A stretch of 64,000 nt of DNA from Azorinus chamasolen (GCA_963576725.1 OY755242.1:28248358-28312357), one strand, 5' to 3'; counted from the first letter of the stretch, positions 60,401 through 62,904 are shown. Numbers and translations: made by a program. The notes: generated from the letters alone by a model not told the origin.

Positions 60401-60479
60401 TCATGGCCACTCCACCCTTATCACCGCCCCCATCTTCATTCTTCACATCAAACTCGTCAGTTTTCTTGAGGCAGCCCAT
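30415..60479 (-). CDS. SLC7-family amino-acid transporter light chain (b0,+AT/LAT-like), 10 coding exons
   Basis: Joining ten exons (60479-60002, 50515-50390, 44746-44647, 37889-37845, 36340-36217, 34683-34580, 33938-33842, 32885-32736, 31728-31551, 30491-30415) gives 1479 bp, 492 residues plus TAA, with GT-AG introns and consistent phases. Family features: IIIGSGIF in TM1 (GSGIF 45-49), CYAELG (82-87), YPDC with Cys144 where light chains bond the SLC3 heavy chain, SGFWAYSGW (227-235), RNLPLAI (250-256), HRPIKVPVALP (404-414) and a VVPP C-terminal motif. Trp230 and Cys144 keep the positions known for b0,+AT. Expected role: obligate exchange of neutral or related amino acids at the plasma membrane, as a heterodimer. 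The length suits the family (about 490-535). ATG 60479 has A at -3 and G at +4. Substrate cannot be assigned. Confidence 0.92.
30521..30745. mobile_element. Pal-C MITE
   Basis: TTAACTCATTACCTCCTAGG; perfect apex TTTGCTCCTAGAGGAGCAAA; right end eroded. It starts 29 bp upstream of the exon 10 acceptor. Confidence 0.82.
30752..30987 (+). mobile_element. Pal-B MITE, degenerate
   Basis: CAACCCTTTCCTCAATAGAT, CAGCTCCAGTATGAGAC tip, ATTCATGATATCAATATTTC, AGAGTTAAGTGTTAA. Confidence 0.65.
31121..31200. mobile_element. Pal-F palindrome
   Basis: ATTTCTCCACCAAACCCTGT...CACTCTTTAGAATCGTCTTG pairs with AAGACATTTCTAAGGAGTGG. Right outer arm truncated. Confidence 0.75.
31314..31478 (+). repeat. Pal-A, right end lost
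   Basis: TTCCTTCATATAAGCGCC, GCAAACAGAGTAGATCCAG, core GGTTCCTATAGGAGCC, TTTCTAAAATGGCTACAATG. Confidence 0.7.
31551..31728 (-). CDS. SLC7 gene coding exon 9
   Basis: Phase 0 in, phase 1 out (GATAG|GTAAGT). Residues 409-467 hold the last two membrane segments, with [10 protein letters not shown] and [12 protein letters not shown]. Confidence 0.93.
32005..32210. mobile_element. Pal-D MITE
   Basis: CAGTAGAACCCCTCTAATGC to GCATTAGAGGGGTTTTATTG; tip GCTCCTAGAGGTGC; TA flanks. Confidence 0.87.
32394..32599. mobile_element. Pal-D MITE
   Basis: CACTAAAACCCCACTAATGC to GCATTAGTGGGGTTTTACTG? arms read as reverse complements; tip AAGCTCCTACAGGAGCTT. Confidence 0.87.
32736..32885 (-). CDS. SLC7 gene coding exon 8
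   Basis: Exactly 50 codons (residues 359-408), phase 0 both ends. Ends with [15 protein letters not shown], a family signature. Its membrane segment reads [14 protein letters not shown], without the SF..W motif usual there. Confidence 0.92.
32929..33178 (+). mobile_element. Pal-B MITE
   Basis: CTTTTACTCCATAAAATACA to CATGGAATAAAGGGTTAA; core ACTCCTATAGTAGCTG. Its last TTAA starts the neighbouring Pal-G. Confidence 0.8.
33175..33419 (+). mobile_element. Pal-G MITE, copy 2
   Basis: TTAACCCTTCGCTATTCACG to TTAGCAAGCAAAGGGTTAA; perfect core CAGCTCCTGCAGGAGCTG; A-A mismatch (CCAGATG...CATCAGG). Confidence 0.88.
33478..33738. repeat. Dispersed repeat with GGAC tail
   Basis: GTGTCATCCATAGGACACAG at the start; ACGGACGGACAAAGC then TGCTCCCCCAAC...GTTGGGGAGCATA at the end. 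Confidence 0.55.
33744..33806 (+). repeat. Solo right end of a Pal-A/B hybrid
   Basis: ATATCATTATTTCTTACATG, ATATTCAACAGGGAAAGGG, TTAA. Lies 35 bp past the exon 7 donor. Confidence 0.65.
33842..33938 (-). CDS. SLC7 gene coding exon 7
   Basis: Phase 2 in, phase 0 out (ATTATT|GTAAGT). Encodes [18 protein letters not shown] (327-344). The family normally has REGHLP; here Arg-Glu is Gly-Asn. Confidence 0.93.
34060..34135. repeat. Pal-D remnant
   Basis: GTAGTAGCTTAATGCAG and GCAATGCAGAAAGCTCC; tip and ends eroded. Confidence 0.5.
34428..34533. repeat. Pal-I fragment
   Basis: AGTTTCAAACAGCCTGACTG, GTCTCATCTGGATCCATAC, GTGTTGAAAGGGTTAA. Confidence 0.5.
34580..34683 (-). CDS. SLC7 gene coding exon 6
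   Basis: Phase 0 in, phase 2 out (TCTAG|GTATGG). Encodes residues 292-325, including [15 protein letters not shown], the TM8 glycine/asparagine segment of the family. Confidence 0.93.
34846..35019. mobile_element. Pal-C MITE, hairpin half deleted
   Basis: ATTCCCGCATATTGACG to TATGAGGTAATGGGTTAA; only the right arm CTCTATTTATCACAATGG remains. Confidence 0.75.
35016..35219. mobile_element. Hybrid: Pal-C left part, Pal-A/B right part
   Basis: TTAACCCATTCCCGCATGTT and GAAACTATTGTGATA, then ACTGTAGAGTCAGATCT and AGGGAAAGGGTTAA. Shares its first TTAA with the Pal-C to the left. Confidence 0.55.
35383..35430 (-). repeat. Solo Pal-A end
   Basis: AAATGCATGAAAACATG, TTTATATGAAGGAAAGGG, TTAA. Confidence 0.6.
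35427..35651 (+). mobile_element. Pal-A/B hybrid, right hairpin arm deleted
   Basis: TTAACCCATCATCTCATATA, AGTAGACCCAGATCAAACC, then TCATGGAATAAC and AACAGGTGAAGGGTTAA. Confidence 0.65.
35922..36169 (-). mobile_element. Pal-A MITE, full length
   Basis: TTAACCCTTTCCCTGTTCT to TATGAGGGAAAGGGTTAA; core AGCTCCTCTAGGAGCC; T-T mismatch. Confidence 0.87.
36217..36340 (-). CDS. SLC7 gene coding exon 5
   Basis: Phase 2 in, phase 0 out (GCTGTT|GTAAGT). Residues 250-291: [19 protein letters not shown], then [14 protein letters not shown], a strongly conserved stretch. Confidence 0.94.
36690..36776. repeat. Pal-I right half
   Basis: TTGATCTGGAGTCAAACTG, then AGCATGCAAAGAGTTAA. Confidence 0.55.
36821..36991. 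mobile_element. Pal-D MITE, left arm shortened
   Basis: TA-CAGTAAAACTCCTCTAAAA to TTTAACGAGGTTTTACTG-TA; core AGAAAGCTCCTCTAGGAGGA. Confidence 0.85.
37057..37311 (-). mobile_element. Pal-A MITE
   Basis: TTCAACCTTTTCCCTGTTC to TATGAGGGAAAGGGTTAA. The stem is CCCTTATC...GATAAGGG, a perfect pair, the exception to the mismatch rule. Tip shortened to GGTTATAGGAGCC. Confidence 0.83.
37368..37438 (-). repeat. Pal-H hairpin fragment
   Basis: ACGCAGACCCTGATCTGAGC...ACCTGATCTGGATCTACACTG. Confidence 0.5.
37589..37817. mobile_element. Pal-C MITE
   Basis: TTAACCCTTTCCTCCATAGG to GGAGGAAAGGGTTAA; perfect apex TTTGCTCCTATAGGAGCAAA. Begins 27 bp past the exon 4 donor. Confidence 0.88.
37845..37889 (-). 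CDS. SLC7 gene coding exon 4 (45-bp micro-exon)
   Basis: Fifteen codons in phase 2 (TTGCAG acceptor, GTCAG|GTAAGA donor) encoding [15 protein letters not shown]. The match to the family's WxxLNFVTEE(I/L)xNP motif confirms it despite its size. Confidence 0.92.
38005..38043. repeat. Solo Pal-B end
   Basis: TTAACCCTTTACTCCATGAA, TATTCATGAAAGAAAT. Confidence 0.55.
38086..38336 (+). mobile_element. Pal-G MITE, copy 3
   Basis: TTAACCCTTCGCTTGCTATT to CAGCAAGCGAAGGGTTAA; core CAGCTCCTGCAGGAGCTG; A-A mismatch kept. Confidence 0.9.
38375..38513 (-). repeat. Pal-B, left end lost
   Basis: GTAGAAACTGTAGAATCAG, CCATAAGCAAACAGACCAGA, core ATCATATAGGAGCTG, GTAGAAAGGCATATTTAA. Confidence 0.65.
38508..38736 (-). 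mobile_element. Pal-C MITE
   Basis: TTAACCAATTCCCGCATATA to TGAATGGGTTAA; arms CATTGTGATAAATAGAGCAT; apex TTTGCTCCTATGGAGTAAA. Confidence 0.85.
38769..39121 (-). mobile_element. Pal-A/B hybrid, enlarged and decayed
   Basis: TTAACCCATTTCCTGATGAA left; GCAAACAGAGCAAATATTT and TTATATGAAGGAAGGGGTTA right; the interior contains extra sequence. Confidence 0.45.
39295..39797. mobile_element. 503-bp TTAA-flanked, CpG-rich TIR element
   Basis: TTAA-AGGGGATGTCCCTACA at the left; the right end is TATAGGGACTTCCTCT-TTAA, whose reverse complement is AGAGGAAGTCCCTATA. TTAA flanks fit Kolobok or piggyBac classes. The interior has many CpG dinucleotides, unlike the other elements. No coding frame. Confidence 0.65.
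39833..40072 (+). mobile_element. Pal-B MITE split by a Pal-D insertion
   Basis: Left ACTTAACTCCATATTTAAGC up to 39863; right TTTGCAAAAAGAGTAGACCC and GCTCCAGGGGCTGTTTAA from about 40023. Confidence 0.6.
39864..40022. mobile_element. Pal-D MITE nested in Pal-B
   Basis: CAGTAAAACCCCTCTGATG to GAGGGATTCTACTG; apex deleted (AAAAAGCTTTTGTCTTGC). Confidence 0.75.
40069..40697 (+). mobile_element. Pal-B MITE expanded by an internal tandem array
   Basis: TTAACCCTTTATTCCAAAGA left; ATTCATGATCTCATCATTTC and GGAATAAAGGACTAA right. The hairpin region is amplified seven times (next entry). Confidence 0.8.
40125..40565 (+). repeat. Seven tandem 66-bp units inside Pal-B
   Basis: Units start with CAGATCATATGGTTCCTGTA at 40125, 40190, 40256, 40322, 40388, 40454 and 40520. 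Each spans the hairpin tip and right stem (CTCTGATCAGGGTTTTGTTC). Confidence 0.92.
40694..40927. mobile_element. Pal-C MITE
   Basis: CTAACCCTTTCCTCCATAAA to TATGGAGGAAAGGATTAA; apex TTTGCTCCTATAGGAGCAAA. Confidence 0.85.
41033..41252 (+). mobile_element. Pal-A MITE, hairpin partly deleted
   Basis: TTAACCCTTCACTTCATATA to ACTGGGAAAGGGTTAA; core shortened to GTCTCCTATAGGGTC. Confidence 0.8.
41460..41960. repeat. Diverged tandem repeat
   Basis: Three blocks of ATGAAGTT.GG.GAAGAT.G and ATAAAAACTGTTTGA, with AAGGGCCATAACTCTA in between, at about 41487, 41627 and 41900. Confidence 0.55.
42230..42320. repeat. Pal-D remnant, truncated by Pal-F
   Basis: AAGCAGGTGGTAGATTAATG, TTTGCAGAAAGCTCCAAAAC; followed by Pal-F at 42329. 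Confidence 0.5.
42329..42405. mobile_element. Pal-F palindrome
   Basis: ATTTCTCCACCAAACCCTAT to ATAGGATTTGGTAGAGAAAT; arms slightly asymmetric. Confidence 0.78.
42433..42673 (+). mobile_element. Pal-A MITE, last bases lost
   Basis: TTAACCCTTTCCCTCATATA; core TGGCTCCTAGAGGAGCCA; A-A mismatch; ends at ATAGAACAGGG. Confidence 0.85.
42717..42830 (+). repeat. Pal-B, left and hairpin part
   Basis: AACCCTTTACTCCATGAATA, core GATTCCTGTAGGAGCTG, then decayed. Confidence 0.6.
43080..43171. repeat. Short tandem repeat, three units
   Basis: ATAACATGTCAGTA..TCATAAA repeated at about 43081, 43117 and 43147. Confidence 0.7.
43257..43485. mobile_element. Pal-C MITE
   Basis: TTAACACATTATCCCCTAG to GAGAAGATGAGTTAA; apex TTTGCTCATATAGGAGCAAA. 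Confidence 0.85.
43561..43797 (+). mobile_element. Pal-B MITE, full length
   Basis: TTAACCGTTTACTTCATAAA to CATGGAGTAAAGGGTTAA; core CGGCTCCTTTAGGAGCCG; A-A mismatch. Confidence 0.9.
43907..44120 (-). mobile_element. Pal-A/B hybrid
   Basis: AAACCCTTTCCCTGTTGAAT, ATAATGACATTATGAATAT, GATCCTGATCAGATGGC, CATACTGTTTGCCAATGCC. Confidence 0.6.
44165..44312. repeat. Degraded Pal-C
   Basis: TTAACAAATTCCTTCCTAG, AATCATTGTGATAAAAAGAG, AATCACAATGGTTTCAAA; tip destroyed. Confidence 0.6.
44424..44604 (-). mobile_element. Pal-H MITE
   Basis: TTAACCCTTACAACGCTGAA to GCATTGTAAGGGTAA; core GGCTCCTCTAGGAACC. Ends 42 bp past the exon 3 donor. Confidence 0.8.
44647..44746 (-). CDS. SLC7 gene coding exon 3
   Basis: Phase 1 in, phase 2 out (GGATG|GTAAAT). 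Residues 202-234, with [11 protein letters not shown] loop and [11 protein letters not shown] of TM6. Trp230 sits where b0,+AT has its gating Trp; Ser233 replaces the Asp of human b0,+AT. Confidence 0.93.
44817..45160. repeat. Dispersed repeat, diverged direct duplication
   Basis: GTTACATAGTGAAGAA, TAGTCAA.CAAA.TTCCCTTC and ATCTGTG.AAGTTTG each occur twice, about 180-190 bp apart. Confidence 0.5.
45187..45202. repeat. Poly-C run (16)
   Basis: Uninterrupted C tract at the end of the preceding repeat. Confidence 0.9.
45335..45484 (-). repeat. Pal-B with apex deletion and terminal duplication
   Basis: GTAGAAACTGTAGAATCGTA, AACAGGGCAGACGGCTGATC, then ATTAGAAATGTGTATTTATG twice. Confidence 0.6.
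45640..45856 (+). mobile_element. Pal-A MITE, right end cut by satellite sequence
   Basis: TAAACCCTTTCCTTCAGATA; core CGGCTGCTATCGGAGCCG; A-A mismatch; stops at TTCAGTAGGTATTGA. Confidence 0.8.
45857..46105. repeat. Satellite unit plus Pal-A end
   Basis: AATTCTGCAATGGCCAG, AATTCGCGACACCAATTTAC match the 4.2-5.0 kb satellite; it closes with TTTATATGAGGGAAAGAG, TTAA. Confidence 0.6.
46429..46546. mobile_element. Pal-F palindrome, best copy
   Basis: TTTCTCCTCCAAGCCCTATA...TTTAGAATCGTCTCTTTGAG folds on GACGATTCTAAAGAGTGG and TATAGGGTTTGGTGGAGAAA. Confidence 0.85.
46854..47104 (-). mobile_element. Pal-A MITE, full length
   Basis: TTAACCCTTTCCCTGATC to TATGAGGGAAAGGGTTAA; perfect tip GGCTCCTATAGGAGCC; T-T mismatch. 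Confidence 0.9.
47180..47275. repeat. Pal-D right half, starting at the hairpin tip
   Basis: Begins TGGAGCTTTCTGCATGACC and runs to TTTAATGTGGTTTTACTG-TA. Confidence 0.75.
47320..47510 (+). repeat. Pal-B right part
   Basis: TTCTGATCAGGGTCTGCAC, GTTTGCTTATAAATAGG, ATTCGTCAGGTAAAGGA; start decayed. Confidence 0.6.
47537..47756 (+). mobile_element. Pal-A, ends decayed
   Basis: CCTTTTCTTCAAAGAAACG, core GCGCCTATTGGAGCC, TGTTCCACCTTCCATATTTC. Confidence 0.7.
47757..47916 (+). repeat. Pal-A/B hybrid, hairpin deleted
   Basis: GCAAACAGAGCTCTGTCTGC joins the stem bases; ends TTACATGAACACGGAAAGGG, TTAA. Confidence 0.65.
47924..48168 (-). mobile_element. Pal-A MITE
   Basis: TTAACCCTTTCCTTGTTCC to TATGAAGTAATGGGTTAA; tip shortened (CAGACCTCTATGAGCC). 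Confidence 0.85.
48253..48482. mobile_element. Pal-C MITE
   Basis: TTAACTCATTACCCCCTAG to AGAGAATGAGTTAA; apex TTTGCTCCTATTGGAGCAAA. Confidence 0.87.
48658..48912 (+). mobile_element. Pal-A MITE
   Basis: TTAACCTGTTCCTCCATATA to AACAGGGAAAGGGTTAA; tip extended to GGCTCCTATATATAGGAGC. Confidence 0.83.
48924..49129. mobile_element. Pal-D MITE, nearly perfect
   Basis: TA-CAGTAAAACCTCTCTATAA to TTATAGAGAGGTTTCACTG-TA; perfect tip ACGCTCCTATAGGAGCGT. Confidence 0.93.
49175..49375 (-). repeat. Decayed Pal-A/B hybrid
   Basis: AAACCCTTTCCCTTGTGCA, AAATAATGACATTATGAAT, GCATTTATTTGAGGGA; hairpin lost. Confidence 0.5.
49386..49578 (+). repeat. Pal-B, ends decayed
   Basis: GAGTAAACCCAGATTAGACA, tip CCCCTTTAGGAGCTG, GTGTTTGCTTACGAAAT, ATTAATGACGTAATTATTTC. 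Confidence 0.65.
49780..50165. repeat. Two-unit tandem repeat with GACA microsatellite
   Basis: CAA(A/T)GTGACCTTGAC.T.GAG, ACATGTGTTC, ATGAAAATCCTTC.A in units about 165-175 bp apart; closes with (GACA)n and CCAGCCCTAGGGCGGGGG. Confidence 0.65.
50187..50369. mobile_element. Pal-C MITE, left hairpin arm deleted
   Basis: GTAACCCATTACCTCATAGG to GAGGGAATGGGTTAA; TTTGAAACAAATGCTCTATT marks the deletion. Ends 20 bp from exon 2's donor. Confidence 0.8.
50390..50515 (-). CDS. SLC7 gene coding exon 2
   Basis: Exactly 42 codons' worth, phase 1 both ends (TTTCAG acceptor, CAAAG|GTAAGA donor). Encodes [16 protein letters not shown] and the next membrane segment ending YYIGK. Confidence 0.94.
50696..50848. 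mobile_element. hAT-like MITE
   Basis: CAGGGCTGGAAAAATCC at the left matches, inverted, GGAATTTTCCAGGCCTG at the right. Inner motif ACTCGTCCTGC repeated. A related piece is at 62905-63005. The surrounding AATGCA...GCAATACAGAAAGCTC looks like Pal-D, so it may sit inside one. Confidence 0.6.
50849..51569. other. Intron 1, no recognised content
   Basis: Several short open frames overlap on both strands with no family signal. Confidence 0.35.
51593..51665. repeat. Pal-D-like right end
   Basis: GTGTTTATTAGGAATAATACG then AAGTGGCCGTTATAGAGAGG, TTCTACT. Confidence 0.55.
51740..52975 (+). mobile_element. Pal-B MITE split by a 1.09-kb insertion
   Basis: Left CTTCACTTCGTAAATACTCC, GCAAACAGAGTAGACACAG, GGTTTGCCTATGAT to 51856; resumes GCCTATGATATAACATGG at 52945. 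Confidence 0.75.
51857..52944. mobile_element. 1088-bp foldback element (Mutator-like?) with 9-bp duplication
   Basis: GCCTATGAT occurs at 51848-51856 and 52945-52953. The ends carry inverted arrays of GGACATTTGCCCCCC (left, four to six copies) and its complement (right). Arms are about 100-150 bp, G/C-run rich. The interior has no transposase; it holds a short repeat GTGACCTTTCATTTTCTGA near 52330-52380. Confidence 0.75.
53178..54390 (-). pseudogene. LINE 3' part (CR1/jockey-like RT C-terminus), interrupted
   Basis: Reading leftward from 54388: [20 protein letters not shown] and [10 protein letters not shown], then a repeat insertion (about 53853-54268), then [26 protein letters not shown]-stop, and [29 protein letters not shown] to a stop at 53371. 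The premature TGA near 53730 replaces the Arg expected after QR. The 3' non-coding end finishes with an ATAGATAG-like tail near 53180. Both stop and insertion make it inactive. Upstream domains are missing. Confidence 0.85.
53853..54268. mobile_element. Family Q repeat inserted in the LINE; two TCAAGGTCA-rich units
   Basis: Ends ACTGCCCCCATTGACGATAG and CATAGTGTTTCACAAACACA, CTTGTT. Two internal units about 160 bp apart share TTTAACATTGG.CATAACTTT, GATAGAGACTTGATATTTGG and repeated TCAAGGTCA. A (TGTT)n stretch is near 53898. Confidence 0.75.
54391..54993. other. Intron 1, no recognised content
   Basis: The 102-codon plus frame 54350-54658 begins inside LINE sequence and has a Ser/Thr-rich tail; I see no family. 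Confidence 0.3.
54994..55072 (+). repeat. Solo Pal-B right end
   Basis: AATCTAATTAATACTCATGA, TGTCATTTATTTCC, GCCAAAGGGTTAA. Confidence 0.6.
55139..55348. mobile_element. Pal-D MITE
   Basis: CAGTAAAACGGTAGGCTCTC to TTATAGAGAGGTTTTACTG-TA; tip ACGCTCCAATAGGAGCGT. Confidence 0.88.
55391..55428. mobile_element. 38-bp end-to-end TTAA element
   Basis: TTAACCCTTTCCTTCATGAG joined to GGAAACTCAAAGGGTTAA: two terminal repeats with almost nothing between. Confidence 0.65.
55511..55732 (-). mobile_element. Pal-A MITE
   Basis: TTACCCTTTCCTTGTTC, ATGGAAGGTGGAACATTG, core CGGCTGCTAAAAGAGCC, GCGTGAAAAGGTTAA. Confidence 0.8.
55729..56179 (+). mobile_element. Pal-B MITE split by Pal-D
   Basis: TTAACCTTTTCCTTCATATA to AACAGGGAAAGGGTTAA; core AGCTCCTGTAAGAGCC. 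Left part stops at CTGTGTACATAATA, right resumes ATTAATATGCCACTATAAA. Confidence 0.82.
55912..56116. mobile_element. Pal-D MITE nested in Pal-B
   Basis: TA-CAGTGAAACTCCGCTAATG to CATTAGCGGGGTTTTACTG-TA; perfect tip AAGCTCCTATAGGAGCTT. Confidence 0.92.
56180..56523. other. Intron 1, nothing recognised
   Basis: A Pal-I-like shred near 56300 (CCAAACAGTTTTGATTCAG) only. Confidence 0.35.
56524..56735. mobile_element. Pal-I MITE, best full copy
   Basis: TTAACTCTTTGCACGCTAG to CTTAGCGTGCAAAGAGTTAA, 18-bp ends. Stem CAGTTTGGATCCAGATGAGA...TCTCATCAGGTTCCAAACTG with A-A mismatch; tip differs (CGCCGCATAATGTGGCG). Confidence 0.9.
56937..57136. mobile_element. Pal-D MITE
   Basis: CAGAAAAAAACTCTAAACCG to TTAGAGGAGTTTTACTG-TA; core AAGCTCCTAGAGGAGTTTT. 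Confidence 0.85.
57392..57632 (+). mobile_element. Pal-A MITE
   Basis: TTAACCCTTTCCCTCATATA; core CGGCTCCTAGAAGAGCCG; A-A mismatch; right end decayed (GAACAAAGGGTCAA). Confidence 0.87.
57725..57892. repeat. Two half elements fused at their hairpin tips (Pal-A half + Pal-C half)
   Basis: TTAACTCTCTTCTTCATATA...AGATAGCTCCTATAG, then CCCTTTCCTCCATAAAAAGC...ATTTGCTCCTATAGGA. Both stop at the tip. Confidence 0.75.
57945..58053 (-). repeat. Pal-H hairpin and right end
   Basis: GTGTATACCCTGATAAGAG, GTGCTCCTCTAGGATC, GTCTACACTGTTTGC, TTGAAAGGGTTAA. Confidence 0.65.
58321..58525. mobile_element. Pal-D MITE
   Basis: TA-CAGTAAAACCCCTCTAATG to ATTAGAGGGGTTTTTACTG-TA; tip AAGCTCCCATAGGAGCTT. Confidence 0.92.
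58526..58936. other. Intron 1, nothing recognised
   Basis: No supportable repeat or frame. Confidence 0.35.
58937..59219 (-). mobile_element. Pal-A/B hybrid
   Basis: GCCCTTTCCCTGTTGTATAT, AGTAGACCCTGATCAGACGA, CACCTGATCTGGGTCTAG, GATGGAAAGGGTCAA; extra sequence at the tip. Confidence 0.65.
59285..59417. mobile_element. 133-bp TIR element, type unknown
   Basis: GGGCTCAAGCTGGAG matched by CTCCCCAGCTTGAGCCC; interior GGAGAAGGTTGG and GGGAGACTTTTTCTCCC partly pair. Confidence 0.6.
59521..59974 (+). mobile_element. Pal-B MITE split by a hAT-like insertion
   Basis: TTAACCCTTCACTCAATAAA to CATGGAGTAAAGGGTTAA; tip region GTATAGGAGCC. Ends 27 bp past the exon 1 donor. Confidence 0.82.
59635..59823. 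mobile_element. hAT-like MITE (189 bp) nested in Pal-B
   Basis: CAGGGTTTTCATTTTCAG to CTGAAAATGAAAAACCCTG, 17-18-bp ends starting CAGGG. The flanking duplication is imperfect (ACATAAT / ATGATAT). Confidence 0.75.
60002..60479 (-). CDS. SLC7 gene coding exon 1
   Basis: ATG at 60479-60477 (ACGATGG). Ends CTG|GTAGGT, phase 1. Residues 1-159: acidic cytosolic N-terminus, [20 protein letters not shown] (30-49), [16 protein letters not shown] (82-97), [10 protein letters not shown] (135-144). An out-of-frame ATG 8 bp upstream has a weak context. Confidence 0.93.
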
Positions 60480-60510
60480 CGTTTCATCCACCGTTAGCTG
60501 GTAGTGTGAA
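60480..60510 (-). other. 5' UTR portion of exon 1 with acceptor site
   Basis: CTATTTTTAG precedes 60510. The frame upstream of the ATG is open to the acceptor. If joined to the exon ending at 63431, an in-frame TGA comes first, so the ATG at 60479 is the start. Confidence 0.6.
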
Positions 60511-60774
60511 CTAAAAATAGGGGAGAGTTATTGTTCATTCAAAAATAGATCTTTCTTGTTATGTATTGATGATAGAACTATGAATAATATATTTTCAGGG
60601 AAAAGATTTGAGACTGTTATACCCAATATAAAGTTTGAATTGATTTGATAGAAAACCGTTGATAGAAAATACCGAACAAGTAAAGGGTTAAACCATAGGG
60701 TCTGTACCGCTTCCTGGGAGTCTATATATACTATATAATAAACAAGAGTTCCAACTGACAGAAGGGACATCTGT

Positions 60775-61851
60775 GTACCTCAAGTACAAACAAGTCTGTA
60801 ACTCTTACAATTCATATCAGGGGCGGCAAAGTCTAATTTTGGATGACTTGTCTGTTTTTGTCAAAAGCTATTTTCTACTTGTCCATATGATGAATTAATA
60901 ACAAAAACCTATAAAATATCACTTGTCCATAATCAATGGCTTTGAGACAACACGGACAATGGATTTTGCCACCCCTGCATATATGATAATTTCGTAATTC
61001 TTTCGGCTATTTAAGCCTTAATACGGTCAAGATATTTCACTACCAAATAAGCATAATCTTCAGTCTTCTGACGGAATTGTATGCATTATTATAAATCCAA
61101 CCATGATTTTCAAAATTTTACATGTTTTCTGGACCAGGGTCATTGACAAACGTCAGTTCACTCAGGTTTCACCCTATCACAGCGATAACCTGACGATTTG
61201 CAGTTCGAAGATGGCATGATTAAAAAAAACAACTCAATTCCAGCACCAATATCCATCTTTTTAGTTATAATCAGCATCAAAACGATGATGTAAAACTAGT
61301 GAGTTTTGCCAGTTAGCTTCAAATCGCCAAGAAAGCAGCCATAATATTGTATGTGACATCACTGATTTCCAAAGTTTTCCTTCGCTCATGATCATCCAAT
61401 GAAATGGCTCCATTCATATGTGTTCAGATGACATCGCCAGACTGCAAAATGGCTTCATGATGCCTTCATCCAAAACAGAAACATTAACGACAGACTGAAA
61501 GGCCGCTGTTGCCAGTTGCTGAACTTATTTTGAGGACTAAACAAATGGAGGCTGACGACAGAATTGTGTTGTTTTATTTTACCACACCATCTTTTGAAGT
61601 TGAACTGCAAATCGCCATATTATTGCTGTGATACAAAGGGTGAGACCGGGCTGAACAAACATTTGTCAGCGAATGACCCAGAAAACATGTGAATTTTTTA
61701 GAAAATCTTTGTTAAGATTAATACTAGTGCATAAGCAAAGTTATATTGTATTTATTTAATAGTGAAATATATCGTCTTTAAATAGCCGAAAAAATTACAA
61801 AATTATCATATAAAATTGTAAGAGTTACTGAATTGTTTATACCTGAGGTAC
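60775..61851. repeat. About 1.1-kb imperfect hairpin (arms about 320 bp)
   Basis: Left arm (GTACCTCAAGTACAAACAA, GTAACTCTTACAATT, TTTCGGCTATTTAA, ATGTTTTCTGG, GCGATTTGCAGTTC) is matched in reverse order on the right (61540-61851). The loop is about 280 bp. The left arm holds a later 160-bp insertion. Confidence 0.75.
60818..60977. mobile_element. hAT-like MITE (160 bp) in the hairpin's left arm
   Basis: CAGGGGCGGCAAAGTC to GATTTTGCCACCCCTG; CATAT on both sides. The uninterrupted right arm supplies the empty site (AATTTTATATGATAATT). Confidence 0.75.
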
Positions 61852-61879
61852 CGTACGTGACGTACATGGTCATTGGATG

Positions 61880-61906
61880 TCCATTCATTATAGAGAGGTT
61901 TTACTG
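61880..61906. repeat. Pal-D right end
   Basis: TATAGAGAGGTTTTACTG-TA. Confidence 0.6.
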
Positions 61907-62042
61907 TACCAGTATAGACTTCCTGGGAGCAGTACAGACCAAAATATGGGTTAAAGATGGCTGACAGTCAACTTGAAAATGACATTTTCACAATCAATTA
62001 CAGTGGAAGTTTGACAGTGGTCTATATTTCAAACTAATTTTA

Positions 62043-62157
62043 ATCCATCAGCAAACAGAGTAGACCCTGATCAGACGGCCCCTATAGGAGCCGTCTTATC
62101 TGGGTCTGTGTTTGCAAATGCAAGAAAAGACGTTTATGATATGAAGGAAAGGGTTTA
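62043..62157 (-). mobile_element. Pal-A, left end lost
   Basis: GCAAACAGAGTAGACCCTGA, tip GGCCCCTATAGGAGCC, T-T mismatch, ATGAAGGAAAGGGTTTA. Confidence 0.75.
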
Positions 62158-62904
62158 CTCAAACTTGTTACAGTACCACTAAGTACTGTGAATTTATTCT
62201 ACTGCCTGTTAATAGACTTCTTTATGAACAGACCATCTAATATTCTGCTTTAGCCTTTATGAAATATAAAAGACTACTGTTAAGATATTTTACACCAGCA
62301 AGATACATAACAATCAACAAAAGCCCTAATTGGGCTTTTGAACTGACATTACTGAAAACGTAAATACACCAGAAAGCCGTAAATACACTCACCCTGCAGC
62401 ACTAGTGACCACTGAAATCCGCTCGCCTTATAAGTTTAAATGCAACTTTCACTCGCCCTTGAATTTTAAAAATTTTCATATACTCTTTAGACCATTAATA
62501 TGGACTTCCATAGTTGGGGTTGTATACCATGTTTGCTACTCTTTGAGGCATTGATATATAAACATTTACCCCCTGACCAGACTGGTTTAGGACTTTTTGA
62601 AACAGTGACTAAAGCGAAGTTGTATCTTGATTCGCTAACATAGTTACTGTGTGTTTCTTTCTTCCTTTTCTCTATTTCTTTAAAATTCCTTTTGTCATTG
62701 TCTCCACCTTCTGATTTCCCCCAGGAAAGACTGTAAGCTTGTTTGTTTAGACATTTTGACATATAGCGGACAAAACTAACGGTGATTCTGGGGTTTTTCG
62801 GCCTCTAAAATTAGTCACAAAAGTTTTAAATCAAGAAATATTTCGCAGTTGACGGATTAGGGTGCAAAAAAGACGTTATTAGTATTACACTGTTAATCTG
62901 TTAC
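62158..62904. other. 5' intron, nothing recognised
   Basis: A short palindrome AAAAGCCC-TAATT-GGGCTTTT at 62319-62341 and a 91-codon frame without family signal. Confidence 0.35.

Noticed and set aside
60480..60491. Start of the transporter at GTG 60491
   Set aside because: GTG is not a normal start in an animal nuclear gene; the in-frame ATG at 60479 has a good Kozak context.
62319..62341. Short GC palindrome like a bacterial terminator
   Set aside because: No T-run, and the locus is inside a eukaryotic intron.
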